From assembly GCA_029882915.1 (NCBI GenBank), contig JAOUJZ010000010.1:1-52077 (forward strand): DNA of 52,077 nucleotides, written 5' to 3'. The stretch comes from Gammaproteobacteria bacterium (lineage in GTDB: Bacteria; Pseudomonadota; Gammaproteobacteria; Nitrosococcales; Methylophagaceae). The notes below the pieces were generated by a model that searched no databases, was not told the DNA's origin, and saw only the letters and a list, made by a program, of their open reading frames with translations. Positions 1-7,963 of this stretch are shown in pieces; within the stretch, counting starts at the first letter, position 1; each line of letters starts with the position of its first letter. The translations under genes were made by a program, and so were the position numbers.

Positions 1-604
1 GTTTGTGTTTTTCACGAAAAGGACTTGCTTTATCGACCAGAGCTGCCAGTTGCTTAGTGGTGACTATCGGAGTGTGTTCTCGGGTTTCAACAATCGCTCG
101 TGCGATTCGTTTGCCAAAACGTTCTTCACCCAGTGTTTTCAAAACAACGGCGATGTCATCCATATCAGCAGTTGCCAGCCATTCAGCCGCACTCATTCCA
201 ACACCAGGATTCATCCGCATGTCCAACGGACCATCTTTTTGAAAACTAAAGCCTCGTTCTGCAACATCAAGCTGAGGAGAAGACACGCCGATATCTAATA
301 AAATACCGTCGATTTTTCCCTGCCATAAACGTGAATTTACAGCTGCTGCCATTTCAGAAAAAGAGCATTGTTCAATACTAAATCTGGAATCTTTTTGAGC
401 TAATCTTTGACCTTCGGCAATCGCGAGGGGGTCTTTATCCAGACCCAATAAGCGACCTTTATCAGATAATTGGGCTAAAATTTTCCGAGCATGTCCACCT
501 CGCCCAAATGTGCCATCAACGTAAATACCATCAGCTTTAATAGCCAAAGCGGCAACTGTCTCACTTAACAAGACTGGTAAATGTTCTGAATGGTTATCAG
601 TCAT
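1..604 (-). CDS. rsmH: 16S rRNA m4C1402 methyltransferase RsmH (C-terminus cut by window edge)
   Basis: Reading leftward from the ATG at 604 gives about 201 codons of RsmH (MraW), which N4-methylates C1402 of 16S rRNA using SAM. Seen: a SAM-binding loop with GTFGRGGH near residue 35, then [25 protein letters not shown] and a conserved [14 protein letters not shown] stretch, all typical of the family. The family is usually a little over 300 aa, so roughly the last third lies outside the window. It follows mraZ by only 9 bases on the same strand, the normal mraZ-rsmH-ftsL-ftsI start of the division/cell-wall cluster, so it is surely co-transcribed from the mraZ promoter. Confidence 0.95.
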   Translation of the reverse strand, partial: MTDNHSEHLPVLLSETVAALAIKADGIYVDGTFGRGGHARKILAQLSDKGRLLGLDKDPLAIAEGQRLAQKDSRFSIEQCSFSEMAAAVNSRLWQGKIDGILLDIGVSSPQLDVAERGFSFQKDGPLDMRMNPGVGMSAAEWLATADMDDIAVVLKTLGEERFGKRIARAIVETREHTPIVTTKQLAALVDKASPFREKHK

Positions 605-613
605 ATTCCCGCC

Positions 614-1066
614 CTAAATCGAGAGGCTTTCTAATTCAGTCGGTAAAATACCGTCAAAATCTTCTTCCAGACAGTCATCCATCAAGGAGTTCCATGTCTG
701 CTCATCCCACAATTCAAATTTATTGCCTTGGCCAATCATCACCGTATTCTTTTCCAGACCAGCGAATTCACGTAATTTTGCTGGCAATAAAATTCGGCCG
801 TTGTTATCCATTTCGCATTCTGTGGCATAACCTAACAACATACGTTTCAAACGGCGTACTTGTGGATTCAAGCTCGGTAATGTTGATAATTTTTTCTCAA
901 CTGCTTCCCATTCTGGCAAAGGGTATAGCTGTAAACAATGATCAGAATGATCAATCGTGATTATCATGCGCCCCTCACAACAGACGTCCAGATGCTTACG
1001 GAACTTGGCTGGGATCGCCATCCGCCCTTTTGCATCCAGATTGAAAGTTGCTACACCTCGAAACAC
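614..1066 (-). CDS. mraZ: Transcriptional regulator MraZ
   Basis: 150 aa, the usual length. MraZ is a DNA-binding protein of the AbrB/SpoVT fold with two tandem copies of a swapped-hairpin domain, and it represses its own division/cell-wall operon. Seen: the start MFRGVATFNLDAKGRMAIPA and a second copy around residues 85-100 with NNGRILLPAKLREFAGL, each carrying the DxxGR-(I/M)xxPxxxR signature. It is the first gene of the cluster that continues leftward into rsmH. A sigma70-type promoter and three 10-bp MraZ boxes lie immediately upstream, which fits autoregulation. Confidence 0.97.
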   Translation of the reverse strand: MFRGVATFNLDAKGRMAIPAKFRKHLDVCCEGRMIITIDHSDHCLQLYPLPEWEAVEKKLSTLPSLNPQVRRLKRMLLGYATECEMDNNGRILLPAKLREFAGLEKNTVMIGQGNKFELWDEQTWNSLMDDCLEEDFDGILPTELESLSI

Positions 1067-1090
1067 ACGCTGTCCTCAAATTTATTAGGA

Positions 1091-1120
1091 TCCACTTTGA
1101 TCCACTTTTACCCACTTACC
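1091..1120 (-). promoter_or_regulatory. Three tandem MraZ boxes (10-bp direct repeats)
   Basis: On the minus strand three consecutive decamers begin AGTGG(G/A): AGTGGGTAAA, AGTGGATCAA and AGTGGATCCT. The 10-bp period is one helical turn, as in known MraZ operators (GTGGG-type boxes separated by 5 bp). They lie just downstream of the -10 element, at and after the expected transcription start, and 25 bases before the mraZ ATG, a position suited to repression. Confidence 0.85.
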
Positions 1121-1123
1121 GAC

Positions 1124-1152
1124 ACTATAGGAGTGCTAATACCCGGTGTCAA
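1124..1152 (-). promoter_or_regulatory. Sigma70 promoter of mraZ-rsmH
   Basis: On the minus strand a perfect TTGACA (1147-1152) is followed after exactly 17 bases by TATAGT (1124-1129). The predicted start near 1117 falls inside the MraZ box array, so bound MraZ would block initiation. Confidence 0.85.
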
Positions 1153-1431
1153 GCATGAAAACAATCAAAATCCTCTTTTCAGGACAATGACTTAGCGTTG
1201 TTTTACAAAAGTGGGGAGTAATGCATTTTTGCGACAGGCAAGGACTACTTTTTTATCAAAAAAGTGGGGTTGGAAGTTAAAGTAAATTCTAGCTATTAAT
1301 AAATAATTTGCAGTTCCATTAATCGCAAAAAAAACTAAAATCCCAGCACACCCTTCACCATCAAATAAAGAAATATTCGCGGAAAAAGACAAAGCGTTGC
1401 ACATCGTGAGTATCTGAAAAAAGAAAAAAGT
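1153..1431. other. Intergenic region between rnpB and the mraZ promoter, no gene seen
   Basis: No convincing coding sequence: the only long frame here runs through the RNase P RNA gene and has no family resemblance. The region holds two isolated GTGGGG motifs on the plus strand (1211-1216 and 1264-1269) and an A/T-only 8-bp inverted repeat (1247-1265). A T-rich stretch directly follows rnpB on the minus strand (about 1412-1430) and may help end its transcript. Confidence 0.5.
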
Positions 1432-1789
1432 GAGATGGCCGATAAGCCGGGTTCTGTCGAGAACAATCATTCATCTGGGACAAACGTCACCGTTTGCCTC
1501 AAGCAACCTACCCAGGAACCGTGCGGACCACACGTGTTTGCAAGCAAACTGCTCCTCTATTTGGTCTTGCTCCAGGTGGGGTTTACCCTGCCACGACTGT
1601 TACCAGTCGCGCGGTGCGCTCTTACCGCACCATTTCACCCTTACCTGATTACTGAGAATCAGGCGGTATATTTTCTGTGGCACTTGCCGTAGGCTCACGC
1701 CTCCCAGAAGTTATCTGGCACCCTGCCCATTGGAGCCCGGACTTTCCTCACTTAAAGTCAAACTAAAAGCGCGATTGTCTGGCCATCTC
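1432..1789 (-). ncRNA. rnpB: RNase P RNA, bacterial class A
   Basis: This is the catalytic RNA that removes 5' leaders from pre-tRNAs. On the minus strand it starts GAGATGGCCAGACAATCG, has the conserved GAGGAAAGTCCGGGCTCC block about 40 bases in, and ends with the reverse complement of CCGATAAGCCGGGTTCTGTC seen at 1439-1458. The ends GAGATGGCC and GGCCATCTC pair perfectly as a 9-bp P1 helix, which fixes both termini within a few bases. Its place between rsmI and mraZ matches Pseudomonas and other gammaproteobacteria. A TAAAAT at 1798-1803 (minus strand) is a plausible -10 element; no good -35 was found. Confidence 0.97.
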
Positions 1790-1814
1790 AACGGTTAATT
1801 TTACCTTAATCGGA

Positions 1815-2663
1815 CTATTTATGCTGAAGTTTAAGCGCCATGTCGTAAGCAGTATTTTTACTTACTTCTAATAATGATGAGGTGATAGCTGCCGCTTTTT
1901 TTACTGGTAGCTCTTTTAACAGGATAGTCAAAACACGATTGATCTCAACTTCATCGGCACTCTGCTGTTGTTTGACTCCTTCCACTAGCAATACACATTC
2001 CCCTCGCTGCTGATTTTCATCATTAGCCACCCAATCTAATAACTCGGCCAGTGGCTTCGTTTCAATGGTTTCGTGCAGTTTAGTGAGCTCACGTGCCAGA
2101 CATGCTGAGCGATCCTTTCCAAATATTGCCACCATATCCATCAATGTGGCCTGTATACGTCGCGGACTTTCATAGAAAATTAAAGTGCGATTCTCTGTTG
2201 CAAGGTTTTGCAATGCTTGCTGACGCGCCCCTTGTTTAGAAGGCAAAAATCCTTCAAAGGCAAAACGATCCGATGGTAGGCCAGATGCTGAAAGGGCAGC
2301 GATCAATGCGCAACTCCCCGGTACAGGCACAACAAGAATGCCATGTTCTCGTACCAGTGAAACCAATCGATAGCCAGGATCACTAATCAAAGGTGTACCT
2401 GCATCACTGATTAAGGCCACAGACTCACCTTGTTGTAGTCTTGTTAATAACACTTCACTACGCTGTTGTTCGTTATGTTCATGCAGTGAAACAATGGGCG
2501 TAGTAATAGAAAAATGTTGCAATAAATGTCCGCTATGGCGTGTGTCCTCAGCGGCAATCACCGCAACGTGCTGTAAGACATCGATTGCACGTTGAGACAT
2601 ATCCGATAAATTACCGATCGGTGTGGCCACAATATAGAGTGTTGCTGTTTCATTTTCTGACAC
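1815..2663 (-). CDS. rsmI: 16S rRNA 2'-O-methyltransferase RsmI
   Basis: 282 aa, normal length. RsmI methylates the 2'-OH of C1402, the same nucleotide that RsmH (at 604) methylates on its base. Seen: N-terminal TLYIVATPIGNLSDMSQRA, EDTRHSGHLL, VALISDAGTPLISDPGYRLV and the loop VPVPGSCALIAALSASGLP, all hallmarks of the tetrapyrrole-methylase fold of this family; FYESPRRI lies near residue 165. A short C-terminal helical tail ends in LQHK. It is divergent from lpoA with about 95 bases between the starts, the conserved lpoA/rsmI arrangement. Confidence 0.97.
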   Translation of the reverse strand: MSENETATLYIVATPIGNLSDMSQRAIDVLQHVAVIAAEDTRHSGHLLQHFSITTPIVSLHEHNEQQRSEVLLTRLQQGESVALISDAGTPLISDPGYRLVSLVREHGILVVPVPGSCALIAALSASGLPSDRFAFEGFLPSKQGARQQALQNLATENRTLIFYESPRRIQATLMDMVAIFGKDRSACLARELTKLHETIETKPLAELLDWVANDENQQRGECVLLVEGVKQQQSADEVEINRVLTILLKELPVKKAAAITSSLLEVSKNTAYDMALKLQHK

Positions 2664-2758
2664 GGAAAGAAAACCTTATGAAGATAACTCAGTTCTGGTC
2701 GTAATATACGCGAACAGGTAAGATGTTTCCTTATATTGTTCACCATAGATCATAAAAT

Positions 2759-4642
2759 ATGCATCAGCGAATTTATTTAACCTTAATCCTCCTTGTTGCT
2801 TTCGCTCTGTCTGCGTGTCAGCCGCCCTTACCAACAACTATCATCAAACCTGATAGTTCGGTCGTCATGGAAGCCGAAGCCGCAGAAAAATCTGGAGACT
2901 ACCTCCTTGCAGCTCAACGATATTTTGCGTTAGCATCTACATCCAAAGGTAAACAACAAGCCCTATTTTACCTGAGATCTGCTCTGTCTTATTGGCAAAT
3001 AAGGCAATATGAACAGGTTTTAACTAGCCTGGAAAACGTCAACCGCCAACTACTCAGTTCCCCTCAAAAAGTTGATGCTGCATTGCTAGAAGCTGAGGTT
3101 GCTTTGGCGCAGTCACACCCAGAGCATATAGTGACAGCACTTTCTAGTATTGACCTGCAATATGCTGATGCTACTCAACACAAACGTACCCTTGAACTCA
3201 AAATTAGTGCCTACGAGCTGACACAAAACTGGCTGGAAAAAGTCAATGCCCACATTGAGCTTTCACCCTTACTGACTGAAGCGGGGCGCGAACAAAATCA
3301 ACGTGCGATATGGCAATCTTTAATGTCATTAACACCACAAGCTCTGGATTTATTCAATCCAGGCATGGCACCAGCAATTGATAGTGGATGGTTCTCATTG
3401 GCCTATATTATTAAGAGCTATCAATCAAACCCTGATGCCCTGACCGTAGCAATTGAAGATTGGCACCGTAATTACCCTAATCATCCTGCAAAACCTGACC
3501 TTTATAAAAAAAGTCTGGAAACAGGTACTCGACTGCCTCAGCAACTGAATAATATTGCCATTCTATTACCCGAAACTGGTCCCTATGCTGCCGCTGCACG
3601 AGCGATTAAACAAGGAATAATTGCTGCTCATTACACTGCTCATTCAGACACGGGATTGCATTTTCTTGATATAAAGACCGATAAACAAACCGGCCAGAGT
3701 AATGTATGGCAACAATATCAACATGCCATTGAACTTGATGCCAGCCTCGTGCTTGGCCCACTGGATAAAGTTTCCATTCAGGTATTGGCTAATGCAGAGG
3801 AATTGCCAGTTCCAGTACTGGCTCTCAACCGTCTGACAAATAACGTCCAGAAATACAATTTATTTCAATTTGGTCTCGCCCCTGAGGACGATGCAATTGC
3901 AGTCGCAAACTATGCAACAAGAAAAGGGTTTCAGCGAGCAGTTATACTTTCGCCAGACAGCGACTGGGGCAAACGAGTTGCTTCTACATTTAGCGATCAA
4001 TGGTTAAATAGTGGTGGTGTTTTACTCAATCAGGGCAACTACAATGAGTCTGACAGTGACTTTTCATCAGTCATTAAACCATTGTTCGGTCTTGATGCCA
4101 GCAAAGAGCGACATACAACACTGAGGCAAACTCTCGGAATTCCTTTGGAATTTGAACCTCGTCGGCGTCAGGATATTGATTTTCTTTTCCTAGCTGCTCA
4201 ACCATTAAAGGCTCGCCAATTACTACCGCAATTAAAATTTCACCGTTCGGGAAGCCTGCCGATTATTGCAACTTCCCATGCATATAGCGGTTACGAAAAT
4301 AGTCAGCAGGATATCGATCTAAATGGTCTGATCATTAACAATATTCCATGGTTATTTTCTGATGCAGCTTTGAAAGACCCTGCTTATATGGCATTACGCA
4401 ACAATCCCCCTACGAATTTTGAACAATCTATTCGTCTATATGCCCTTGGTGCAGATGCATATCGTCTTATCCCTGAACTAAATAGTATGACCCGTTCTCA
4501 AGAGACCATCTTTGACGGTGCCACGGGTAAACTTTCTATCAATGAAACAGGCCACATTAATCGAGAGACTCAATGGGCTACTTTCAAACGCGGTAAAATC
4601 AGACCATTGCCTCCAATTACTGACCATTCGCCTCAGGAATGA
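2759..4642 (+). CDS. lpoA: Penicillin-binding protein activator LpoA (outer-membrane lipoprotein)
   Basis: 627 aa. LpoA is anchored in the outer membrane and reaches through the periplasm to activate the bifunctional peptidoglycan synthase PBP1a. Seen: a lipoprotein signal peptide ending in LSAC with the lipidated Cys at residue 20; an alpha-helical TPR-like N-terminal region to about residue 250; then a periplasmic-binding-protein-like C-terminal domain starting near NNIAILLPETGPYAAAARAI and including VLGPLDK and AVILSPDSDWGKRV. It overlaps the next gene (yraN) by 4 bases and is divergent from rsmI, as in other gammaproteobacteria. Confidence 0.95.
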   Translation: MHQRIYLTLILLVAFALSACQPPLPTTIIKPDSSVVMEAEAAEKSGDYLLAAQRYFALASTSKGKQQALFYLRSALSYWQIRQYEQVLTSLENVNRQLLSSPQKVDAALLEAEVALAQSHPEHIVTALSSIDLQYADATQHKRTLELKISAYELTQNWLEKVNAHIELSPLLTEAGREQNQRAIWQSLMSLTPQALDLFNPGMAPAIDSGWFSLAYIIKSYQSNPDALTVAIEDWHRNYPNHPAKPDLYKKSLETGTRLPQQLNNIAILLPETGPYAAAARAIKQGIIAAHYTAHSDTGLHFLDIKTDKQTGQSNVWQQYQHAIELDASLVLGPLDKVSIQVLANAEELPVPVLALNRLTNNVQKYNLFQFGLAPEDDAIAVANYATRKGFQRAVILSPDSDWGKRVASTFSDQWLNSGGVLLNQGNYNESDSDFSSVIKPLFGLDASKERHTTLRQTLGIPLEFEPRRRQDIDFLFLAAQPLKARQLLPQLKFHRSGSLPIIATSHAYSGYENSQQDIDLNGLIINNIPWLFSDAALKDPAYMALRNNPPTNFEQSIRLYALGADAYRLIPELNSMTRSQETIFDGATGKLSINETGHINRETQWATFKRGKIRPLPPITDHSPQE

Positions 4643-4997
4643 CAGTTCACTGTACAGGAGCTCAGGCTGAACAAATGGCCTTGACGTATCTGGAACAACA
4701 AGGTTTATCTGTCATTGATCAGAATTATCATAGTCGCCGCGCTGAAATTGATTTAATCATGGTGGATAAAGACACCCTCGTTTTTATTGAAGTGCGTTTT
4801 CGTAAATCAGAAAAATATGGCAGCGCACTAGAAAGTGTCAATTATCAGAAACAAACTCGCATCATACGTACTGCGACACATACCTTCAGAAAAATCCCTC
4901 CCAACCCTCAGGGTATCGATTTGATGTCGTCGTAATTAGCCCAAATAATGACATCTTTGACATCATTTGGGTTAAGGATGCGTTCCAGATCAACTAA
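4639..4997 (+). pseudogene. yraN: YraN family (UPF0102) endonuclease-like protein, frameshifted near the C-terminus
   Basis: The open frame from 4639 reads as YraN (GAQAEQMALTYLEQQGLSV, RRAEIDLIMVDKDTLVFIEV with the D/E residues of a restriction-endonuclease-like core) but stops at 4935 after 98 aa. The family's usual ending continues in another frame: from about 4913, YRFDVVVISPNNDIFDIIWV and on to a TAA at 4995-4997. Restoring one base between about 4895 and 4912 would give about 119 aa, the normal family length. This is a real one-base deletion or a sequencing error in the CCC/GGG-rich stretch. The biochemical role of YraN is not established. It overlaps lpoA by 4 bases, the conserved order. 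Confidence 0.8.
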
Positions 4998-5074
4998 TTC
5001 AATTGGTAGAAGCAGTAGCCAACGGTCAATTGACCAGCCATAATAACCACTTCAAAAATATCAGGATGTAACCA

Positions 5075-5650
5075 ATGTCAACGTTCAAGTTTGTTTTATT
5101 ACTCATCATTCCGATCGTTCTATTACAGGGTTGTGCAACGGCTGTTGTCACAGGTGCAGCAACCGGAGCATCCATCGCGCATGACCGTCGTTCGGCAGGG
5201 GCTGTAATTGATGACCAAGGCATTGAATTCAAAGCAGCTTATGCCTTATTCAATAACAAGGAAATCTATAATCAAAGCCACATAAGCGTCACCAGTTATA
5301 ACGGAATTGTACTCGTTACCGGGGAAACGCCCACTGAAGAATTAAAACAAAAAGTCACAGCCGAAATTAAAGCCATTAACAAAGTTCGTCGCATCCATAA
5401 TGAACTCATTATTGCAGCTCCCAGTGCTCTACCATCACGAAGTAGTGATACCTGGATTACCTCCAAAATAAAAACCAAATTGACAACGAATTCTCAGGTA
5501 AACCCTTTATATATTAAGGTCGTCACTGAACATGGCGTGGTTTATCTGATGGGTATAGTTAGTCATGCTGAGGCGGATAAAGCACTGGAAATTGTCACGC
5601 AATCTGCTGGTGTGCAACGTGTTGTTAAAATTTTTGAATATACTGATTGA
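5075..5650 (+). CDS. dolP: Outer-membrane lipoprotein DolP (YraP), two BON domains
   Basis: 191 aa, the same size as E. coli DolP. The signal peptide ends in LLQGC (lipidated Cys near residue 20), so the product should be an outer-membrane lipoprotein. Two BON domains follow: one around residues 50-115 (SVTSYNGIVLVTGETPTEEL) and one around 125-190 (KVVTEHGVVYLMGIVSHAEA), each with the conserved central glycine. DolP supports envelope integrity and BAM function at sites of anionic phospholipid. In E. coli the order is lpoA-yraN-diaA-dolP; here only 77 bases separate the end of the yraN remnant from this gene and diaA is missing. Confidence 0.93.
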   Translation: MSTFKFVLLLIIPIVLLQGCATAVVTGAATGASIAHDRRSAGAVIDDQGIEFKAAYALFNNKEIYNQSHISVTSYNGIVLVTGETPTEELKQKVTAEIKAINKVRRIHNELIIAAPSALPSRSSDTWITSKIKTKLTTNSQVNPLYIKVVTEHGVVYLMGIVSHAEADKALEIVTQSAGVQRVVKIFEYTD

Positions 5651-5661
5651 ACATGATTTTT

Positions 5662-5688
5662 GACCTCTCATATGCAACATGAGAGGTC
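5662..5688 (+). terminator. Hairpin after dolP, possible terminator
   Basis: Perfect 10-bp arms, GACCTCTCAT and ATGAGAGGTC, around a 7-base loop. It sits 11 bases after the dolP stop and 13 bases beyond the end of convergent hemJ. The following T-run is poor, so it may act as a bidirectional or Rho-assisted end rather than a strong intrinsic terminator. Confidence 0.5.
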
Positions 5689-5701
5689 GGTGTTTATCAG
5701 T

Positions 5702-6127
5702 TTAAAAGGGTTTAACTATGGCCAGAATCACCACGGCTATGAGTGCCAGAACAGGTAATTCATTAAACCAGCGATAAAATATGTGTGATCGCTTATTGGC
5801 ATCGTCACTAAATAGCCTGACCAATCGACCACAATAACCATGATAAGAAAATAACAACACTACTATTATCAACTTAACGTGCAACCAAGACATAGTGGCG
5901 ATCTGCTCCGCCGAGTAAAAACTCACCAACCATCCACCAGAAACAAGTGTCAATATCGCACTTGGCGTCATTATGCCTTTATAAAGCTTGCGTTCCATGA
6001 CCTTGAATCGCTCTTTACTGACTGTGTCATCACTCATCGCGTGATAGACAAAAAGTCGTGGCAGATAAAACAGTGCTGCAAACCACGTCACTACAAAAAT
6101 AATATGGAAAGCCTTAACCCATAACAT
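5702..6127 (-). CDS. hemJ: Protoporphyrinogen IX oxidase HemJ
   Basis: 141 aa, the normal size for HemJ (UPF0093), an inner-membrane enzyme that oxidises protoporphyrinogen IX to protoporphyrin IX, the penultimate step of haem synthesis, in bacteria lacking HemG or HemY. Seen: MLWVKAFHIIFVVTWFAALF with the conserved His8, then LPRLFVYHAM, and a WLHVKLIIVVLLFSYHG segment with the conserved lysine; four hydrophobic helices in all. It is monocistronic, convergent with dolP and divergent from the PilZ gene. Confidence 0.93.
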   Translation of the reverse strand: MLWVKAFHIIFVVTWFAALFYLPRLFVYHAMSDDTVSKERFKVMERKLYKGIMTPSAILTLVSGGWLVSFYSAEQIATMSWLHVKLIIVVLLFSYHGYCGRLVRLFSDDANKRSHIFYRWFNELPVLALIAVVILAIVKPF

Positions 6128-6187
6128 TCTCTACCCCTTTTTTTGTTATCAATGTTACTATCAGTTTAACTCACTATGGAGAGCATC

Positions 6188-6565
6188 ATGTCAACCGATA
6201 ACTCTGCTAACCGCCGTCAATTCAGTCGTATTCCATTTGAAGCAAAGGCACATATTAACGCTGGCCACGGTGAATTACACCTTAATTGTAACGTTATTGA
6301 TGTTTCATTGAATGGCATACTTATCGCTAAGCCAGACAACTGGCGAGGAAAACTCGAAGAACATTTTCAAATTGATTTGTTACTTGAAAATGGTCAATTG
6401 GTGATCAAAATGGATGCCGCTGTTGCTCACATTGATAAAGGATCCATCGGATTTATCTGTAAGCACATTGATTTAGACAGTATTTCTCACCTAAAACGAC
6501 TGGTAGAACTCAATCTTGGTGATGAAGAACTGCTACATCGTGAGTTGTCATCCTTAATTCACTAG
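6188..6565 (+). CDS. PilZ-domain protein (c-di-GMP receptor candidate)
   Basis: 125 aa from the ATG at 6188, chosen because GGAG at 6178-6181 is 6 bases upstream; an ATG at 6176 would have no Shine-Dalgarno site. The protein is a single PilZ domain: RRQFSR near residue 9-14 supplies the RxxxR c-di-GMP motif, and DVSLNGILI near residue 43 is the second (D/N)xSxxG motif. Both ligand motifs are intact, so binding is likely. No effector domain is fused, and the neighbours (hemJ, radA) do not reveal a target; the type IV pilin genes at 18-24 kb are one possibility. Confidence 0.88.
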   Translation: MSTDNSANRRQFSRIPFEAKAHINAGHGELHLNCNVIDVSLNGILIAKPDNWRGKLEEHFQIDLLLENGQLVIKMDAAVAHIDKGSIGFICKHIDLDSISHLKRLVELNLGDEELLHRELSSLIH

Positions 6566-6574
6566 TGCTAACTT

Positions 6575-7963
6575 CTACTCTGCTTGTTTTAGCGCATTTA
6601 TAGCTTCTGACAAGTGCTGAACAGCTATCACCTTAATGCCTTTAATAGTTTTGTGCGGTGTATTGGCTTTCGGCACAATAGCATGGGTAAAGCCATGTTT
6701 TGCTGCATCACGGATCCGTTCTTCTCCTGCCTGTACCGGCCGAATTTCCCCCGTCAGTCCAACTTCTCCAAATAAAACCCAATCACGTGGAATCGCTCGG
6801 TCATGCAAACTTGATAACACCGCGGCCAGTACTGCCAAATCAGCACCTGTTTCGCTTAATTTAACCCCACCCACAACATTAATAAATACATCCTGATCAC
6901 TACAAGTAATACCGCCATGACGGTGTAAAATTGCCAGTAACATAGCTAGGCGGTTTTGCTCCATGCCCACTGATACCCTTCTAGGGTTTCCAAGTGGACT
7001 ATCATCCACCAGCGCCTGCACTTCAACCAGCATCGGACGACTGCCTTCACGAATCACTGTCACCACACTGCCTGCCACGGCTGCTTCACCACGCGATAAG
7101 AAAATAGCGGATGGATTACTGACTTCTTTTAGTCCTAGTTCAGTCATGCCAAATACGCCTAACTCATTGACCGCTCCAAAGCGATTTTTAACGGCTCGTA
7201 ATATTCGAAATCGTGTTGAAGTATCCCCTTCAAAATACAGAACGGTATCCACCATATGTTCTAATACCCGCGGACCAGCCAGTGCGCCTTGTTTAGTAAC
7301 ATGCCCAACCAGAATCAATGTAGTACCACTAGATTTGGCAAAACGAACCAGTTGAGCGGCGCTTTCACGCACCTGTGCCACTGTACCTGGGGCAGACTGT
7401 AAGAGCTCGGTAAACACCGTCTGAATTGAGTCGATCACCATCACCTGTGGTTTTCGAGCATGGGCTGTGGCAATCATTTGTTCAGCATGCGTTTCTGCTA
7501 GTAAATCCAGTGGCGACTGATGCAATTGTAAACGTTCGGCACGTAACCGTATTTGTTGTAGCGATTCTTCACCACTGATATAGAGTGGATTAACGCCACT
7601 GGCATCCGCCATCAATGCCATGGCTTGTAATAATAATGTGGATTTCCCAATACCAGGGTCACCGCCAATCAGAACCACTGATCCAGTGACCAAACCACCG
7701 CCTAACACTCTATCAAGCTCAGGTAAGCCCGTTGTCCACCGTACAGCCTTTTCTGAAGTCACCTGACTCAATGCCTGAACTTCACTTTGTTGTTCGCCTG
7801 CGTAACTACTATGACGGCTGATCATTGCCTGACTTGTCGGAGAAGAAATTTGAATTTCTTCTTCCAGACTATTCCATGCACCACAATCAGAGCAACGCCC
7901 TGCCCATTGTGGTGTTTGCCCACCACACTCTTTACAGCGGTATAACCGTTTCGGTTTAGCCAT
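6575..7963 (-). CDS. radA: DNA repair protein RadA (branch-migration ATPase)
   Basis: 462 aa, full length. RadA promotes branch migration and processing of recombination intermediates. Seen in order: a zinc finger with Cys10, Cys13, Cys24 and Cys27; a RecA-like ATPase with Walker A GGDPGIGKST near residue 100 and a VMVIDSIQT Walker B; the family-specific KNRFGAVNELGVF motif; and a Lon-protease-like C-terminal domain (VFINVVGGVKLSETGADLAV). Its start overlaps the end of alr by 8 bases, so it is translated from the dnaB-alr-radA transcript. It is convergent with the PilZ gene, 9 bases apart. Confidence 0.97.
   Translation of the reverse strand: MAKPKRLYRCKECGGQTPQWAGRCSDCGAWNSLEEEIQISSPTSQAMISRHSSYAGEQQSEVQALSQVTSEKAVRWTTGLPELDRVLGGGLVTGSVVLIGGDPGIGKSTLLLQAMALMADASGVNPLYISGEESLQQIRLRAERLQLHQSPLDLLAETHAEQMIATAHARKPQVMVIDSIQTVFTELLQSAPGTVAQVRESAAQLVRFAKSSGTTLILVGHVTKQGALAGPRVLEHMVDTVLYFEGDTSTRFRILRAVKNRFGAVNELGVFGMTELGLKEVSNPSAIFLSRGEAAVAGSVVTVIREGSRPMLVEVQALVDDSPLGNPRRVSVGMEQNRLAMLLAILHRHGGITCSDQDVFINVVGGVKLSETGADLAVLAAVLSSLHDRAIPRDWVLFGEVGLTGEIRPVQAGEERIRDAAKHGFTHAIVPKANTPHKTIKGIKVIAVQHLSEAINALKQAE

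Noticed and set aside
938-1195. Plus-strand open frame antisense to mraZ and across its promoter
   Set aside because: It is a shadow of mraZ and would cross the operator; no start signals and no protein likeness.
1192-1470. 92-aa open frame on the minus strand between rnpB and mraZ
   Set aside because: It starts inside the RNase P RNA gene, has a Phe-rich and unpatterned composition, no ribosome binding site and no family likeness.
4890-4935. Programmed ribosomal frameshift in yraN
   Set aside because: No heptameric slippery site in the right phase and no following structure; a deletion or sequencing error is simpler.
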